Assembly: GCA_031181345.1 (NCBI GenBank)
Contig: JAPSLC010000023.1
Span: 1 to 64,000 of the forward strand
Origin: Cupriavidus sp.
GTDB taxonomy: Bacteria > Pseudomonadota > Gammaproteobacteria > Burkholderiales > Burkholderiaceae
DNA length: 64,000 nucleotides
Reading direction: 5' to 3'
Of this stretch, positions 34,738 through 44,217 are shown piece after piece; position 1 is the stretch's first letter, and each line of letters begins with the position of its first letter. The notes beneath the pieces were generated by a model. That model had not been told where the DNA came from and ran no database searches. It worked only from the letters and a program-made list of their open reading frames with translations. A program made the translations under genes and the position numbers.

Positions 34738-36156
34738 ATGCCCGCCGCTCCGCCCCCGCACTCCGATCCCGGCCATGGCCGCCTCGGCGCGCTGGGCATC
34801 CGCCCAGGCGAACACGCGGCCGTGGTCGCGGCATTCGCCTTCTTCTTCTGCCTGTTCGCCAGCTACTTCATGCTGCGGCCGGTGCGCGAAACGATGGGCA
34901 TCGCCGGCGGCGTGCAGAACCTGCAATGGCTGTTTACCGCGACCTTCGTCGTGATGCTGGCCGCGATTCCGCTGTATGGCCTGTGCAGCTCGCGTCTGCC
35001 GCGGCGGCGCTTCGTGCCATGGGTCTATGCGTTCTTCATCGCCAACCTGCTGGCCTTCGCGCTCGCCACGCGGGCGCGGCCCGACGATGTCTGGCTGGCG
35101 CGCGTGTTCTACGTGTGGCTGTCGGTATTCAATCTGTTCGTGGTGTCGGTGGCATGGAGCCTGATGGCGGACGTGTTCCGCCCCGAACAGGCGCGGCGGC
35201 TGTTTCCGGTGATCGCCGCCGGTGCCAGCGTCGGCGGGCTGGCGGGGCCGCTGCTGTCGGGATGGCTGGTCGAGCCGATCGGACTGACCGGACTGATGCT
35301 GCTGTCGGCGGTGCTGCTGGCCGCGACGCTGCCCGGCTGTGCGTGGCTGTTCCGCTGGAGGGCGCGTGCTGGCGCCGGGGCCGGCTTGGGCACCGGGGAA
35401 ATGGCGCAGGGCGATGGGGCGACGATTACCGCCACCGCCCATCCTGCCCGCGCGACGCGCGACGACCCCCGCGACCCCATCGGCGGCAGCCTGCTGGCCG
35501 GGCTGACGCTGATCGCGCGCTCGCGCTATCTGCTGGGCATCGCGCTGTTCGTGATCCTGCTGTCGACCGCCAGCACCTTCCTGTACTTCGAACAGGCCCG
35601 GCTGGTTGCCGAGACCTTTCCCGATCGCACCGAGCAGACCCGCGTGTTCAGCGCCATCGACGCGATCGTGCAGGCCGCCACCATTGCGATCCAGCTGTTC
35701 TTCTCCGGCCAGGTGGCGCGGCGCTACGGCGTGACCGCGCTGCTGACCGTGGTGCCGCTGGCAGTGGCCGGCGGCTTCGTGCTGCTGGCGATCTGGCCGG
35801 TGTTCGGCGTGCTGGCCGGCGTGATGGTGCTGCGCCGCGTCGGCGAATATGCGCTGGTGCGGCCCGGCCGCGAGATGCTGTTCACCGTGGTCGACGCCGA
35901 AACCAAGTACAAGGCCAAGAACGTCATCGACACGATGGTCTATCGCGCCGGCGATGCGGTCAGCGCCTGGGTCAAGACCGGCATCGACGCGCTGGCCGGC
36001 CATCCGGCGGTGGTGGCCGTCACCGGCGCCGTGCTGGCCCTGGTCTGGGGCTTGCTTGGCTGGTGGCTGGGCCGGCGCCATCAAGGCGCCGCCGACATGC
36101 CGAGGCGGACCGCCACCTCCACGGCAGAGGCCGGGGCCCGCCTCCCCGGCCGGTAG
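34738..36156 (+). CDS. ATP/ADP-translocase-like membrane transporter
   Basis: A 472-residue integral membrane protein with about twelve helices. The N-terminal block [24 protein letters not shown] and the central [27 protein letters not shown] are characteristic of the proteins often labelled NTP/NDP exchange transporter or MFS in free-living proteobacteria, distantly related to chlamydial and plastid nucleotide carriers. Late segment [28 protein letters not shown] is also diagnostic. In a free-living organism nucleotide exchange is unlikely and the substrate is unknown. It begins 27 bases after the AKR stop, so co-transcription is possible. Confidence 0.82.
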   Translation: MPAAPPPHSDPGHGRLGALGIRPGEHAAVVAAFAFFFCLFASYFMLRPVRETMGIAGGVQNLQWLFTATFVVMLAAIPLYGLCSSRLPRRRFVPWVYAFFIANLLAFALATRARPDDVWLARVFYVWLSVFNLFVVSVAWSLMADVFRPEQARRLFPVIAAGASVGGLAGPLLSGWLVEPIGLTGLMLLSAVLLAATLPGCAWLFRWRARAGAGAGLGTGEMAQGDGATITATAHPARATRDDPRDPIGGSLLAGLTLIARSRYLLGIALFVILLSTASTFLYFEQARLVAETFPDRTEQTRVFSAIDAIVQAATIAIQLFFSGQVARRYGVTALLTVVPLAVAGGFVLLAIWPVFGVLAGVMVLRRVGEYALVRPGREMLFTVVDAETKYKAKNVIDTMVYRAGDAVSAWVKTGIDALAGHPAVVAVTGAVLALVWGLLGWWLGRRHQGAADMPRRTATSTAEAGARLPGR

Positions 36157-36334
36157 CCCTCGCATTCGGCCAAAATGGCGGCATGCGGGGCCAAGTGGCC
36201 AGGATTGCCCTGCGGCCCCGATGCCGCAGGCATTACAGTGTCAGCCGAACGCGCCGTGCCGGCATGCCCGCACTGCGCCCCCGTCGATCGAACCCGGCCC
36301 CGCGCCCCGCGCGTCGCCACCCAAGGAAGCCGCC

Positions 36335-37441
36335 ATGAAAACCAAAGCCGCCGTCGCCTGGAAAGCAGGCGCCCCGTTGACCGTCGAGGAAGTCGACCTG
36401 GCCGGCCCGCGCGCCGGCGAGGTGCTGGTCGAGATCAAGGCCACCGGCATCTGCCATACCGACTACTACACGCTGTCCGGCGCCGACCCCGAGGGCATTT
36501 TCCCCGCCATCCTCGGCCATGAGGGCGCCGGCGTGGTCACGGAGGTCGGCCCCGGCGTGACCTCGCTCAAGCCCGGCGACCATGTGATTCCGCTTTACAC
36601 GCCCGAATGCCGCCAGTGCAAGTTCTGCCTGTCGCGCAAGACCAATCTGTGCCAGGCGATCCGCGCGACTCAGGGCAAGGGCCTGATGCCGGACGGCACC
36701 TCGCGCTTCTCGCTCGACGGCAAGCCGATCTTCCACTACATGGGCACGTCGACCTTCGCCAACCACATCGTGGTACCGGAGATCGCGCTGGCGAAGATCC
36801 GCGACGACGCGCCGTTCGACAAGGTCTGCTATATCGGCTGCGGCGTGACCACCGGCGTGGGCGCGGTGCTGTTCACGGCGAAGGTCGAGGCCGGCGCCAA
36901 TGTGGTGGTGTTCGGCTTGGGCGGCATCGGCCTGAACGTAATCCAGGGCGCCAAGATGGTCGGCGCCGACAAGATCATCGGCGTCGACATCAACCCGAGC
37001 CGCGAGGCACTGGCGCGGCAATTCGGCATGACGCATTTCGTCAATCCGAACGACGTCGAGAACGTGGTCGACCATATCGTGCAGCTGACCGACGGCGGCG
37101 CGGATTACTCGTTCGAATGCATCGGCAACACCAAGGTCATGCGCCAGGCGCTGGAGTGCTGCCACAAGGGCTGGGGCAAGTCGATCATCATCGGCGTGGC
37201 CGAGGCCGGCGCCGAGATCTCGACCCGTCCGTTCCAGCTGGTGACCGGCCGCGAGTGGAAGGGCTCGGCCTTCGGCGGCGCGCGCGGACGCACCGACGTG
37301 CCGAAGATCGTCGACTGGTATATGGACGGCAAGCTGAACATCGACGACCTGATCACCCATACGCTGCCGCTGGAGCGCATCAACGAGGGCTTCGACCTGA
37401 TGAAGCGCGGCGAGTCGATCCGTTCGGTGGTGCTGTACTGA
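36335..37441 (+). CDS. frmA: S-(hydroxymethyl)glutathione dehydrogenase (class III ADH)
   Basis: A 368-residue zinc alcohol dehydrogenase oxidising S-hydroxymethylglutathione to S-formylglutathione with NAD+. Catalytic Zn ligands are in GICHTDYY and GHEGAGVV, with the later Cys in YIGCGVTTG; structural Zn Cys cluster in [17 protein letters not shown]; Rossmann motif [10 protein letters not shown]. Length and motifs are those of class III. The hydrolase for the next step follows after 20 bases. Also known to act as S-nitrosoglutathione reductase. AAGGAAG precedes the ATG. Confidence 0.97.
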   Translation: MKTKAAVAWKAGAPLTVEEVDLAGPRAGEVLVEIKATGICHTDYYTLSGADPEGIFPAILGHEGAGVVTEVGPGVTSLKPGDHVIPLYTPECRQCKFCLSRKTNLCQAIRATQGKGLMPDGTSRFSLDGKPIFHYMGTSTFANHIVVPEIALAKIRDDAPFDKVCYIGCGVTTGVGAVLFTAKVEAGANVVVFGLGGIGLNVIQGAKMVGADKIIGVDINPSREALARQFGMTHFVNPNDVENVVDHIVQLTDGGADYSFECIGNTKVMRQALECCHKGWGKSIIIGVAEAGAEISTRPFQLVTGREWKGSAFGGARGRTDVPKIVDWYMDGKLNIDDLITHTLPLERINEGFDLMKRGESIRSVVLY

Positions 37442-37461
37442 AGGCCGGAGGCTCAACGCTC

Positions 37462-38334
37462 ATGCTCGAATTGCTCTCCGAGCACGGCTGCTTCGGCGGC
37501 GTGCAGCGCTTCTACCGGCATGCGTCGACCGCGGTCGGCCTGCCGATGCGCTTCTCGGTCTTCCTGCCGCCGGCGGCGCTGGCCGGTGTCGGCACGCCGC
37601 GGCCGGCGCTGTTCTATCTGGCCGGCCTGACCTGCACCGAAGAGACCTTCATGATCAAGGGCGGCGCGCAGCGGCTCGCGGCGCAGCTCGGCCTGATCCT
37701 GGTCGCACCGGACACCAGCCCGCGCGACACCGGCATTGCCGGCGAGGCGGACGAATGGGACTTCGGTGCCGGTGCCGGCTTCTATCTGGACTCGACGCAG
37801 GCACCGTGGAACGCGCACTGGCGCATGGAAAGCTATGTCGCCGGCGAGCTCTACGATCTGGTGGTCGGCGAACTCGGCGCCGATCCGCAGCGCATCGGCA
37901 TCTTCGGCCATTCGATGGGCGGCCATGGCGCGCTCGTGCTGGCGCAGCGCCATCGCGAGCGCTTCCGCTCGGTGTCGGCGTTCGCGCCGATCGCCGCGCC
38001 GTCGCAATGCCCCTGGGGCGAGAAGGCGTTCACCCGCTATCTCGGCGAGGACCGTGCGCAATGGCTGCAGTACGACGCCAGCGCGCTGATGCAGGCGCAG
38101 CGCACCGCGCCCTTCCCCGGCGGCATCCTGGTCGATCAGGGCCTGGCCGACAAGTTCCTGGCCGACCAGCTCCACCCCGAGGCCTTCGAAGCGGCCTGCG
38201 CCGCGGTAGGCCAGCCGCTGACGCTGCGGCGGCACCAGGGCTACGACCACGGCTACTACTTCATCGCAACGTGGATGGAGGACCATCTGCGCCATCACGC
38301 CAGCCAGCTCGGAAACGGCACGCCCGGCAACTGA
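37462..38334 (+). CDS. fghA: S-formylglutathione hydrolase
   Basis: A 290-residue esterase-D family serine hydrolase that splits S-formylglutathione to formate and glutathione, the second step of formaldehyde detoxification. The nucleophile elbow FGHSMGGHGA, the acid in DQGLADKFL and the His in HQGYDHGYYF are visible, as is the oxyanion segment YLAGLTCTEETFMIKGG typical of FGH. It is 20 bases from frmA. A perfect 11-bp stem hairpin lies 17 bases beyond the stop. Confidence 0.96.
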   Translation: MLELLSEHGCFGGVQRFYRHASTAVGLPMRFSVFLPPAALAGVGTPRPALFYLAGLTCTEETFMIKGGAQRLAAQLGLILVAPDTSPRDTGIAGEADEWDFGAGAGFYLDSTQAPWNAHWRMESYVAGELYDLVVGELGADPQRIGIFGHSMGGHGALVLAQRHRERFRSVSAFAPIAAPSQCPWGEKAFTRYLGEDRAQWLQYDASALMQAQRTAPFPGGILVDQGLADKFLADQLHPEAFEAACAAVGQPLTLRRHQGYDHGYYFIATWMEDHLRHHASQLGNGTPGN

Positions 38335-38350
38335 GCCATCAACCACCCGC

Positions 38351-38377
38351 GCGGTGGCACCCGGCCGGTGCCACCGC
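38351..38377 (+). terminator. Hairpin ending the frmA-fghA operon
   Basis: Perfect 11-bp arms GCGGTGGCACC (38351-38361) and GGTGCCACCGC (38367-38377) with a five-base loop. No clear T-run follows, so termination efficiency is uncertain, but the stem is very stable and correctly placed. Confidence 0.6.
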
Positions 38378-38532
38378 ACCACTTCGCGTTATCTAAAGCC
38401 CGGACCCCGAATGCGATAGCCGCGCCAAGCGGGATCGCTCAACATGCGCCGCGAATCAGAACTGCCAGAGACGTGATCGCGTTCGGCAGCACCAGGCATC
38501 GCGGTGATGCCTGCTGACAACGGGATCGGCAC

Positions 38533-39621
38533 ATGGCACGCGGGGATTTCATCAGGTTCGCATCGGTTTCCAAGACTTACGACGGCAATCATGCCGTCGT
38601 CCGCGCCCTGGACTTCTGCGTGCGCGAGGGCGAATTCCTGACGCTGCTTGGCCCGTCAGGCTGCGGCAAGACCACCACCCTGATGATGCTGGCGGGCTTC
38701 GAAGCCCCGTCCCACGGCGAGATCCATCTGGACGGCGAACGCATCGACCGCGTGCCGCCGCACCGGCGCAACATCGGCATGGTGTTCCAGAACTACGCGC
38801 TGTTTCCCCATATGACGGTGGCGCAGAACGTCGCCTTCCCCCTGCAGATGCGCCGTCTGGCGAACCGCCAGATCCGCGAACGCGTCGGCGAGGCACTGGA
38901 AATGGTGCGCCTGCAGCCGTATGCACAACGCCGGCCGGCACAGCTGTCCGGCGGGCAACAGCAGCGGGTCGCGCTGGCGCGAGCGCTGGTGTACCAGCCC
39001 AGCCTGATCCTGATGGACGAACCGCTGAGCGCACTGGACAAGCAGCTGCGCGAGCAGATGCAGTGGGAAATCAAGCAGCTGCATGCCCGCGTGGGCATCA
39101 CCGTGGTCTACGTGACGCACGACCAGGCCGAGGCCCTGACGATGTCCGACCGGATCGGCGTGATGAACGAGGGCGTGCTGCAGCAGCTCGCCACGCCGGC
39201 CGACCTTTACGAAAACCCCGCGAACGCCTTCGTCGCGCGCTTCGTCGGCGAGAACAATGCCCTGATCGCACAGGTGGCCGCGATCGAGAGCGGCCGCTGC
39301 ACGCTGCGGCTGCCCGACGGTTCGCTGGTGCAGGCCCGACCCGGCGCCGGTTTGCGCCAGGGCCAGGCCGCCTCGCTGACGCTGCGTCCCGAGAAGATCG
39401 TGCTCGCGCCCGCGGCGGCCGAGGGCTTGAACATGGCATCGGCGCAGATCGCCGGCGTCGTCTACTGCGGCGACCACCTGCGGGTGTGGGTGGACAGCTG
39501 CGGCCTGCGCGGTGTCCTGATCAAGGCGCCGACGCAGGGCGCCGGCGTTCCCCTCGTGCCCGGCGGCAGCATCACCATCGGCTGGATGCGGGACCACTGC
39601 CTCGCCCTGCCCCTGCATTGA
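38533..39621 (+). CDS. Polyamine-type ABC transporter ATPase (PotA/PotG-like)
   Basis: A 362-residue ATP-binding subunit. Walker A GPSGCGKTT at 40-48, Q-loop QNYALFPHMT near 86-95, signature LSGGQQQR at 138-145, Walker B LILMDEP at 158-164, and the H-loop in VTHDQAEAL. The C-terminal TOBE_2 regulatory domain (SLTLRPEKIVLAP...) is present, as in PotA-class ATPases. First gene of a four-gene operon with a binding protein and two permeases. The specific ligand is not assigned; putrescine, spermidine or a related amine is typical of the group. Confidence 0.93.
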   Translation: MARGDFIRFASVSKTYDGNHAVVRALDFCVREGEFLTLLGPSGCGKTTTLMMLAGFEAPSHGEIHLDGERIDRVPPHRRNIGMVFQNYALFPHMTVAQNVAFPLQMRRLANRQIRERVGEALEMVRLQPYAQRRPAQLSGGQQQRVALARALVYQPSLILMDEPLSALDKQLREQMQWEIKQLHARVGITVVYVTHDQAEALTMSDRIGVMNEGVLQQLATPADLYENPANAFVARFVGENNALIAQVAAIESGRCTLRLPDGSLVQARPGAGLRQGQAASLTLRPEKIVLAPAAAEGLNMASAQIAGVVYCGDHLRVWVDSCGLRGVLIKAPTQGAGVPLVPGGSITIGWMRDHCLALPLH

Positions 39622-39674
39622 ACGCCGAGACCTTCCGGTCTCGATCCACCATCCCTACACGTTCCCTTTCGATC

Positions 39675-40727
39675 ATGCGTATCCGATCCCTGCTCCATGC
39701 CGGTGCCTTCGCGCCGCTCCTGATCTGGGCCGCCGCGGTGCCGGCCCAGCCTTCGCTGACCGTCGCATCCTGGGGCGGCGCCTACAGCAAGAGCCAGCGC
39801 GAGGTCTACTTCGAGCCGTTCACCAAGACCACCGGCATCGCGGTCCGCGAAGACGAGTGGGACGGCTCGGTCGCCCGGATCCGTTCGATGGTCGACAGCC
39901 GGCATGTCTCCTGGGGCGTGGTCGACATCTTTCCGGTCGAGGCGCTGCAGGGCTGCGAGGAGGGTTGGCTGGAGAAGATCGACTACAGCAAGCTCGGCGG
40001 CAAGCAGGCATTCGTCGAGGGTGCGGCCATGGAATGCGCGGTCGGCACCGTGCTGTACTCGACCATCTACGCGTACAACGCCGACCGCTTTCCGGGGGGT
40101 GGACCGACGACCATGGCCGACTTCTGGAACGTCAGGAAATTTCCCGGACCGAGGGCCATGCAGAAGACGCCGCGCACGACGCTCGAGTTCGCCTTGATCG
40201 CCGATGGCGTGCCGGCGCGCGATGTCTACCGGGTACTGGGCACCAAGGAAGGCGTCGCGCGGGCATTTCGCAAGCTGGACGAGATCAAGCCTTACGTCAA
40301 GGTATGGTGGACCGCGGGCGCGCAGCCGGTGCAACTGCTGGCCGACGGCCAGGTCGTGATGACCACCGCATGGAATGGCCGGGTCTTCGACGCGGTGAAG
40401 AACAACGGCAAGAACTTCAAGATCGTCTGGGACGGGCAGGCAATGGATTTTGACCTGTGGGCCATCCCCAAGGGCACGCCGCAACGCGCCGCGGCCCAGC
40501 AGTTCATCGCCTTCGCCTCGCGGCCCGACATCATGAGCAAGCACCCCGCCCATCTGCGGTATGCGCCGACCACCAGGGCGGCGGTACAGCTGGTGTCACC
40601 GGACATTGTCAAGGACCTGCCCAGCGCACCGCAGAACAGCAAGAACGCCTTCGTGCTGTCGGCCCGCTTCTGGGCGGACAACGATCAGGAACTGACCGAG
40701 CGCTTCAACCAGTGGCTCGCGCGCTGA
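39675..40727 (+). CDS. Periplasmic solute-binding protein (PotD/PotF class)
   Basis: A 350-residue ABC binding protein. Signal peptide about residues 1-25 (LLHAGAFAPLLIWAAAVPA). The mature start SLTVASWGGAYSKSQREVYFEPFTKTTGIAV is the common one for spermidine/putrescine-type binding proteins. Aromatic residues expected to hold an amine (WGGAYS, YSTIYAYN, VWWTAGAQPVQLL) are visible, but the acidic cage of PotD cannot be confirmed by eye. Second gene of the operon, 53 bases after the ATPase. Confidence 0.9.
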   Translation: MRIRSLLHAGAFAPLLIWAAAVPAQPSLTVASWGGAYSKSQREVYFEPFTKTTGIAVREDEWDGSVARIRSMVDSRHVSWGVVDIFPVEALQGCEEGWLEKIDYSKLGGKQAFVEGAAMECAVGTVLYSTIYAYNADRFPGGGPTTMADFWNVRKFPGPRAMQKTPRTTLEFALIADGVPARDVYRVLGTKEGVARAFRKLDEIKPYVKVWWTAGAQPVQLLADGQVVMTTAWNGRVFDAVKNNGKNFKIVWDGQAMDFDLWAIPKGTPQRAAAQQFIAFASRPDIMSKHPAHLRYAPTTRAAVQLVSPDIVKDLPSAPQNSKNAFVLSARFWADNDQELTERFNQWLAR

Positions 40728-40772
40728 CGCGGCGAGCCGGACGGATGCCTTCCATCGCCTGACGGGACACAG

Positions 40773-42041
40773 ATGTCGATTGCACTGCGCGACCCGGAAC
40801 CTGCCGGCGTCATCGTCGGCGAAGCAGGCCGCCCATTCGGACAAGCCAGCGCGCCGCGCCGCCGGCTGATGGCGCTGGCACTGGTGGCGCCCCTGTTCCT
40901 GTTTCTGCTCGCCACCTTCGTCGCGCCTGTCGCGACACTGCTGATACGAAGCGTCGACAACCGCGAGATCGGCCGCGTGCTGGCGCACACGGCCAAGGCA
41001 CTGCACGCATGGGACGGGGCCGGGCTTCCCGATGAAGCGGCCTTCGCCGCCCTGGCGGACGACCTGCGGACCGGCTCGCGGGAGGACGTCGCAGCGGTCG
41101 CGCGCCTGCTCAATACCTATCACCCCGGCACGCGATCCCTGCTGATCCGAACGGCCCGGACGATCGCGCAACAGGACGGCATCGACGAGCCCTCGCATCG
41201 CGGCCGGCTGGTCCGGATCGACCCGGCCTGGGGAGAGGCCAAAATCTGGCAAGCGCTGCGGCGGGCCGTGCCGCCCTTCACGGATCACTATCTGCTGGCC
41301 GCGCTCGACCTGCGCCGCGAGGCGTCGGGCGCCATCGTCGCCGCCGAGCCGGACACCGCCATCTATCGCGACGTGCTCGGACGGACGTTGGCGGTCAGCC
41401 TCAGCGTGACGGTCGGCTGTCTGCTGCTGGGCTATCCCCTGGCCTATCTGATGGCGCAGGCCGGACCGCGTACGGCGCGCATCCTGCTGCTGCTCGTGCT
41501 GCTGCCGTTCTGGACCTCGCTGCTGGTGCGCACCACCGCATGGGCCGTCGTGCTGCAGAACCAGGGTGTGCTCAACACGCTGCTGGCCTGGACCGGCCTG
41601 ATCGATCCAGGCAATCCGCCCGAGCTGATCTACAACCGGACGGGCGTGCTGATCGCGATGATCCATATCCTGTTGCCGTTCATGATCCTGCCGGTGCATG
41701 GCGCCATGAAGGCCATACCGGCCAATTACCTGCGCGCCGCCGCTTCGCTCGGCGCGCCGCCTCGCCAGGCCTTTCTTCGTGTCTTCCTCCCCTTGAGCAT
41801 GCCCGGAGTCGTCGCCGGGACCTTGATGGTGTTCATCCTGGCGCTGGGGTACTACATCACCCCCTCGCTGGTGGGCGGCACACAAGACCAGATGCTGGGC
41901 TTCTACATCGCCTACTTCGCCAACCAGGTCAGCAACTGGGGCATGGCGGCCGCACTGAGCGCCATCCTTCTCGCCGCCATCGTGCTGCTCTACGCGGTGT
42001 TCCACCGTGTCGTGGGCGTCGATCGACTGCGGATCGGATGA
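40773..42041 (+). CDS. ABC transporter permease (PotB-like) with periplasmic insert
   Basis: A 422-residue inner-membrane permease. The first helix (LMALALVAPLFLFLLATFVAPVATLLI) is followed by an unusually long soluble segment of about 140 residues before the remaining five helices. The EAA loop is the cytoplasmic segment NYLRAAASLGAPPRQAFLRVFLPLSMPG. Core polyamine permeases are about 280-300 residues; this longer form is seen in a subset of putative spermidine/putrescine systems. Third gene, 45 bases after the binding protein. Confidence 0.9.
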   Translation: MSIALRDPEPAGVIVGEAGRPFGQASAPRRRLMALALVAPLFLFLLATFVAPVATLLIRSVDNREIGRVLAHTAKALHAWDGAGLPDEAAFAALADDLRTGSREDVAAVARLLNTYHPGTRSLLIRTARTIAQQDGIDEPSHRGRLVRIDPAWGEAKIWQALRRAVPPFTDHYLLAALDLRREASGAIVAAEPDTAIYRDVLGRTLAVSLSVTVGCLLLGYPLAYLMAQAGPRTARILLLLVLLPFWTSLLVRTTAWAVVLQNQGVLNTLLAWTGLIDPGNPPELIYNRTGVLIAMIHILLPFMILPVHGAMKAIPANYLRAAASLGAPPRQAFLRVFLPLSMPGVVAGTLMVFILALGYYITPSLVGGTQDQMLGFYIAYFANQVSNWGMAAALSAILLAAIVLLYAVFHRVVGVDRLRIG

Positions 42042-42102
42042 CGGCCGCCCGCCTCGCTGCTACCCCGCTGCCCCACCCCACCGCCACCCGACCCGCGTTG
42101 CC

Positions 42103-42966
42103 ATGCATGCCTGCTCTCTCCTCCTCCGGCTGTTCTGCGCCGGCGTCCTGATCTATCTGCTGGCGCCGATCCTGTCGATCATCCCGCTGTCGTTCAATTC
42201 GGAGCCGTCATTCACCTATCCGATGGCAGGCTGGTCGCTGCGGTGGTACCGCGAATTTCTCGGCTCGGAGGCCTGGCAGCTGGCGCTGAAGAACAGCGCG
42301 ATCGTGGCCGTCGGCAGCACGCTTGCCGCGGGTGTACTCGGCACGCTGGCCGCGCTTGGCCTGAGCCAGCGCCAATGCCCGCTGCGCGCCGGCCTGATGG
42401 CCGTACTGGTCGCGCCAATGGTCGTTCCCGTCGTCATTACGGCGGTCGGCTTCTACGCCGTCTTCGCGCAACTGGGCCTGCTGAACTCCCTGGCCGGTCT
42501 GATCGTCGCCCACACCGCATTGGGCGCGCCTTTCGTGGTCATCACCGTCGCCGCGACGCTGTCCCGCTTCGACAACAGGCTGATGCGGGCTGCCGCCAGC
42601 CTGGGCGCAGGGCCGGTCACGGCGTTCCGGCGCGTCATGCTGCCCGCCATCGCGCCGGGCATTGCGGCGGGCATGGTGTTCGCGTTCGTGACGTCGCTCG
42701 ATGAAGTCGTGATCGCTCTCTTCCTGGCCGGACCGGAGCAGCGCACCTTGCCGCGGCAGATGTGGAGCGGTATGCGGGAATCCATCAGTCCCACCATCAC
42801 GGCGGTGGCGAGCCTGCTGATCGTGCTGTCGTGCGCCTCGCTGGCAGCGGCGCATTGGCTGCAGGGACGCACCGCCCGTCAAGCGGCGAGAACGGCCGGG
42901 ACGGGAAGTACCGACAGGCCGCCTACGCCGCCGCACCGAAACGCTGGCGATAGTCGCGCGGCGTAA
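42103..42966 (+). CDS. ABC transporter permease (PotC-like)
   Basis: A 287-residue second permease with six helices. The EAA loop is LMRAAASLGAGPVTAFRRVMLPAIAPG. N-terminal LLRLFCAGVLIYLLAPILSIIPLSFNSEPSFTYP is the PotC pattern. The C-terminal tail (TARQAARTAGTG...) overlaps the end of the convergent GlxA-type regulator by 44 bp. It completes the four-gene ABC operon. Confidence 0.9.
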   Translation: MHACSLLLRLFCAGVLIYLLAPILSIIPLSFNSEPSFTYPMAGWSLRWYREFLGSEAWQLALKNSAIVAVGSTLAAGVLGTLAALGLSQRQCPLRAGLMAVLVAPMVVPVVITAVGFYAVFAQLGLLNSLAGLIVAHTALGAPFVVITVAATLSRFDNRLMRAAASLGAGPVTAFRRVMLPAIAPGIAAGMVFAFVTSLDEVVIALFLAGPEQRTLPRQMWSGMRESISPTITAVASLLIVLSCASLAAAHWLQGRTARQAARTAGTGSTDRPPTPPHRNAGDSRAA

Positions 42967-43915
42967 TGCCCAGGTGGCGCAGGAAGGCGCGCCGCAGCGC
43001 CTCGTCCGAACCGAAGCCGCTGCGCGCGGCCACCGCCTTCAGCGGCAGCTCGCCCTGCTCCAGCAGGCGGCGCGCCGCTTCGAGCCGCGCCGATTCGATG
43101 AAGGCGGTCGGACTGGCGCCGGTCTCGCGGGCGAACACGCGACGGAAATTACGCTCGCTCATCGCGGCCCGCGCCGCCATCTCGCTCATCGTGAACGCGC
43201 GCGTCAGGTCGCGCAGGATCCAGTCCTGCACCTCGCGCACCCCGGCGTGACCGGTGGTCTGGCTGGCCAGATGCACGCTGAATTGCGACTGGCCGCCGGG
43301 GCGCTTCAGGAAGACCACCAGCTCGCGCGCCAGATCGAGCGCGATCTCCCGTCCCAGATCCTCCTCGACGATGGCCAGTGCCAGGTCGATGCCGGCCGTG
43401 ACACCGGCCGAGGTCCACAGCGTGCCCTGGCGCACGAAGATCGCATCGGGATCGACTGCCACCGCGGGATAACGCTGCCGCAGCAGCGGCGCGACGCTCC
43501 AGTGCGTGGTCGCGCGCTTGCCGTCGAGCAGGCCGGCGGCGGCCAGGAAGAACGATCCCGAACACAGCGCCACCAGCCGGCCGATGCGCGGCGCCACCGC
43601 GCGCGCCCACGGCACGATCTCCTCGGCGTCGCGCAACGCCCCTTCGATATCGCGCGCGCCGACGATTACCGCGGTATCGGGCAGCAGCACCGTGTCCAGG
43701 CGCGCGGTCGCCTCCAGCGTCATCAGCGTGTCGGAACGCACCGGCCCGACGCGCGTCGACACGATGCGGGTGCGATAGGCCGGCGGCTGGCCGCGCCGGG
43801 CCAGCTGCAGGTTCGCGTAGTCGAACACCGTCATCGGCCCGACCGCCTCCATCGCCTTGAAGCCGGGATAGACGACCAGATCGATCTGATGGGGGGCGGG
43901 GGATGGTGGGGGCAT
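42923..43915 (-). CDS. GlxA-type regulator: DJ-1/PfpI domain plus AraC HTH
   Basis: A 330-residue regulator. The N-terminal DJ-1/PfpI amidase-like domain (IDLVVYPGFKAMEAVGPMTVFDYAN) has the nucleophile-elbow Cys in LVALCSGSFFLAAAGLLDGKRATTHW. The C-terminal double HTH of AraC type is at FTMSEMAARAAMSERNFRRVFARETGASP and LKAVAARSGFGSDEALRRAFLRHLGITPRDYRQRF. This architecture controls arginine, choline or carnitine catabolism in pseudomonads; the target here is unknown, though the convergent polyamine-type ABC operon is a candidate. The ATG at 43913-43915 matches the start of the family domain. Confidence 0.9.
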   Translation of the reverse strand: MPPPSPAPHQIDLVVYPGFKAMEAVGPMTVFDYANLQLARRGQPPAYRTRIVSTRVGPVRSDTLMTLEATARLDTVLLPDTAVIVGARDIEGALRDAEEIVPWARAVAPRIGRLVALCSGSFFLAAAGLLDGKRATTHWSVAPLLRQRYPAVAVDPDAIFVRQGTLWTSAGVTAGIDLALAIVEEDLGREIALDLARELVVFLKRPGGQSQFSVHLASQTTGHAGVREVQDWILRDLTRAFTMSEMAARAAMSERNFRRVFARETGASPTAFIESARLEAARRLLEQGELPLKAVAARSGFGSDEALRRAFLRHLGITPRDYRQRFGAAA

Positions 43916-44217
43916 GAAACGGCGATCACGGGCGGCCGGCGCGAACGGCTGGCGGCATGGCGGAAACGAAAGGCCACAGTGTAAACGAGGCAGTGTTTCT
44001 GCTTGCAGAGATGCATCTTGATACGCGATCCCACTCGCGCCAGTTTTCTCCCCTCTCCCCGACCCTCTCCCCGGTGGGGAGAGGGAGAACACATCTGCCT
44101 GCCGCAGGCGGGTGAAGGCAGCAACATCGGCCAGCCACACCCGCTTGCTATCATGAACTGCAGACCGTTGCGCCACCGATCCTCCCGAACCCTTGATCAC
44201 TTCGCTGCGAGCCGCCC
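43916..44217. other. Intergenic region with REP-like hairpin (copy 5)
   Basis: This 302-bp stretch separates the divergent GlxA-type regulator and antiporter genes. It contains a hairpin CCCTCTCCCC / GGGGAGAGGG at 44063-44085 with loop GGT, a diverged member of the REP-like family. No gene or other regulatory element is evident. Confidence 0.6.
44063..44085. repeat. REP-like hairpin, copy 5 (diverged)
   Basis: Ten-base arms CCCTCTCCCC (44063-44072) and GGGGAGAGGG (44076-44085). Unlike the other copies it lacks the central CGC/GCG and lies between divergent rather than convergent or tandem genes. Confidence 0.7.

Noticed and set aside
33733..36165. An 810-codon open frame antisense to the aldo/keto reductase and translocase-like genes
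   Set aside because: It spans two genes with clear families on the other strand, is low-complexity (Gln/Arg/His/Gly-rich), and has no family motif.
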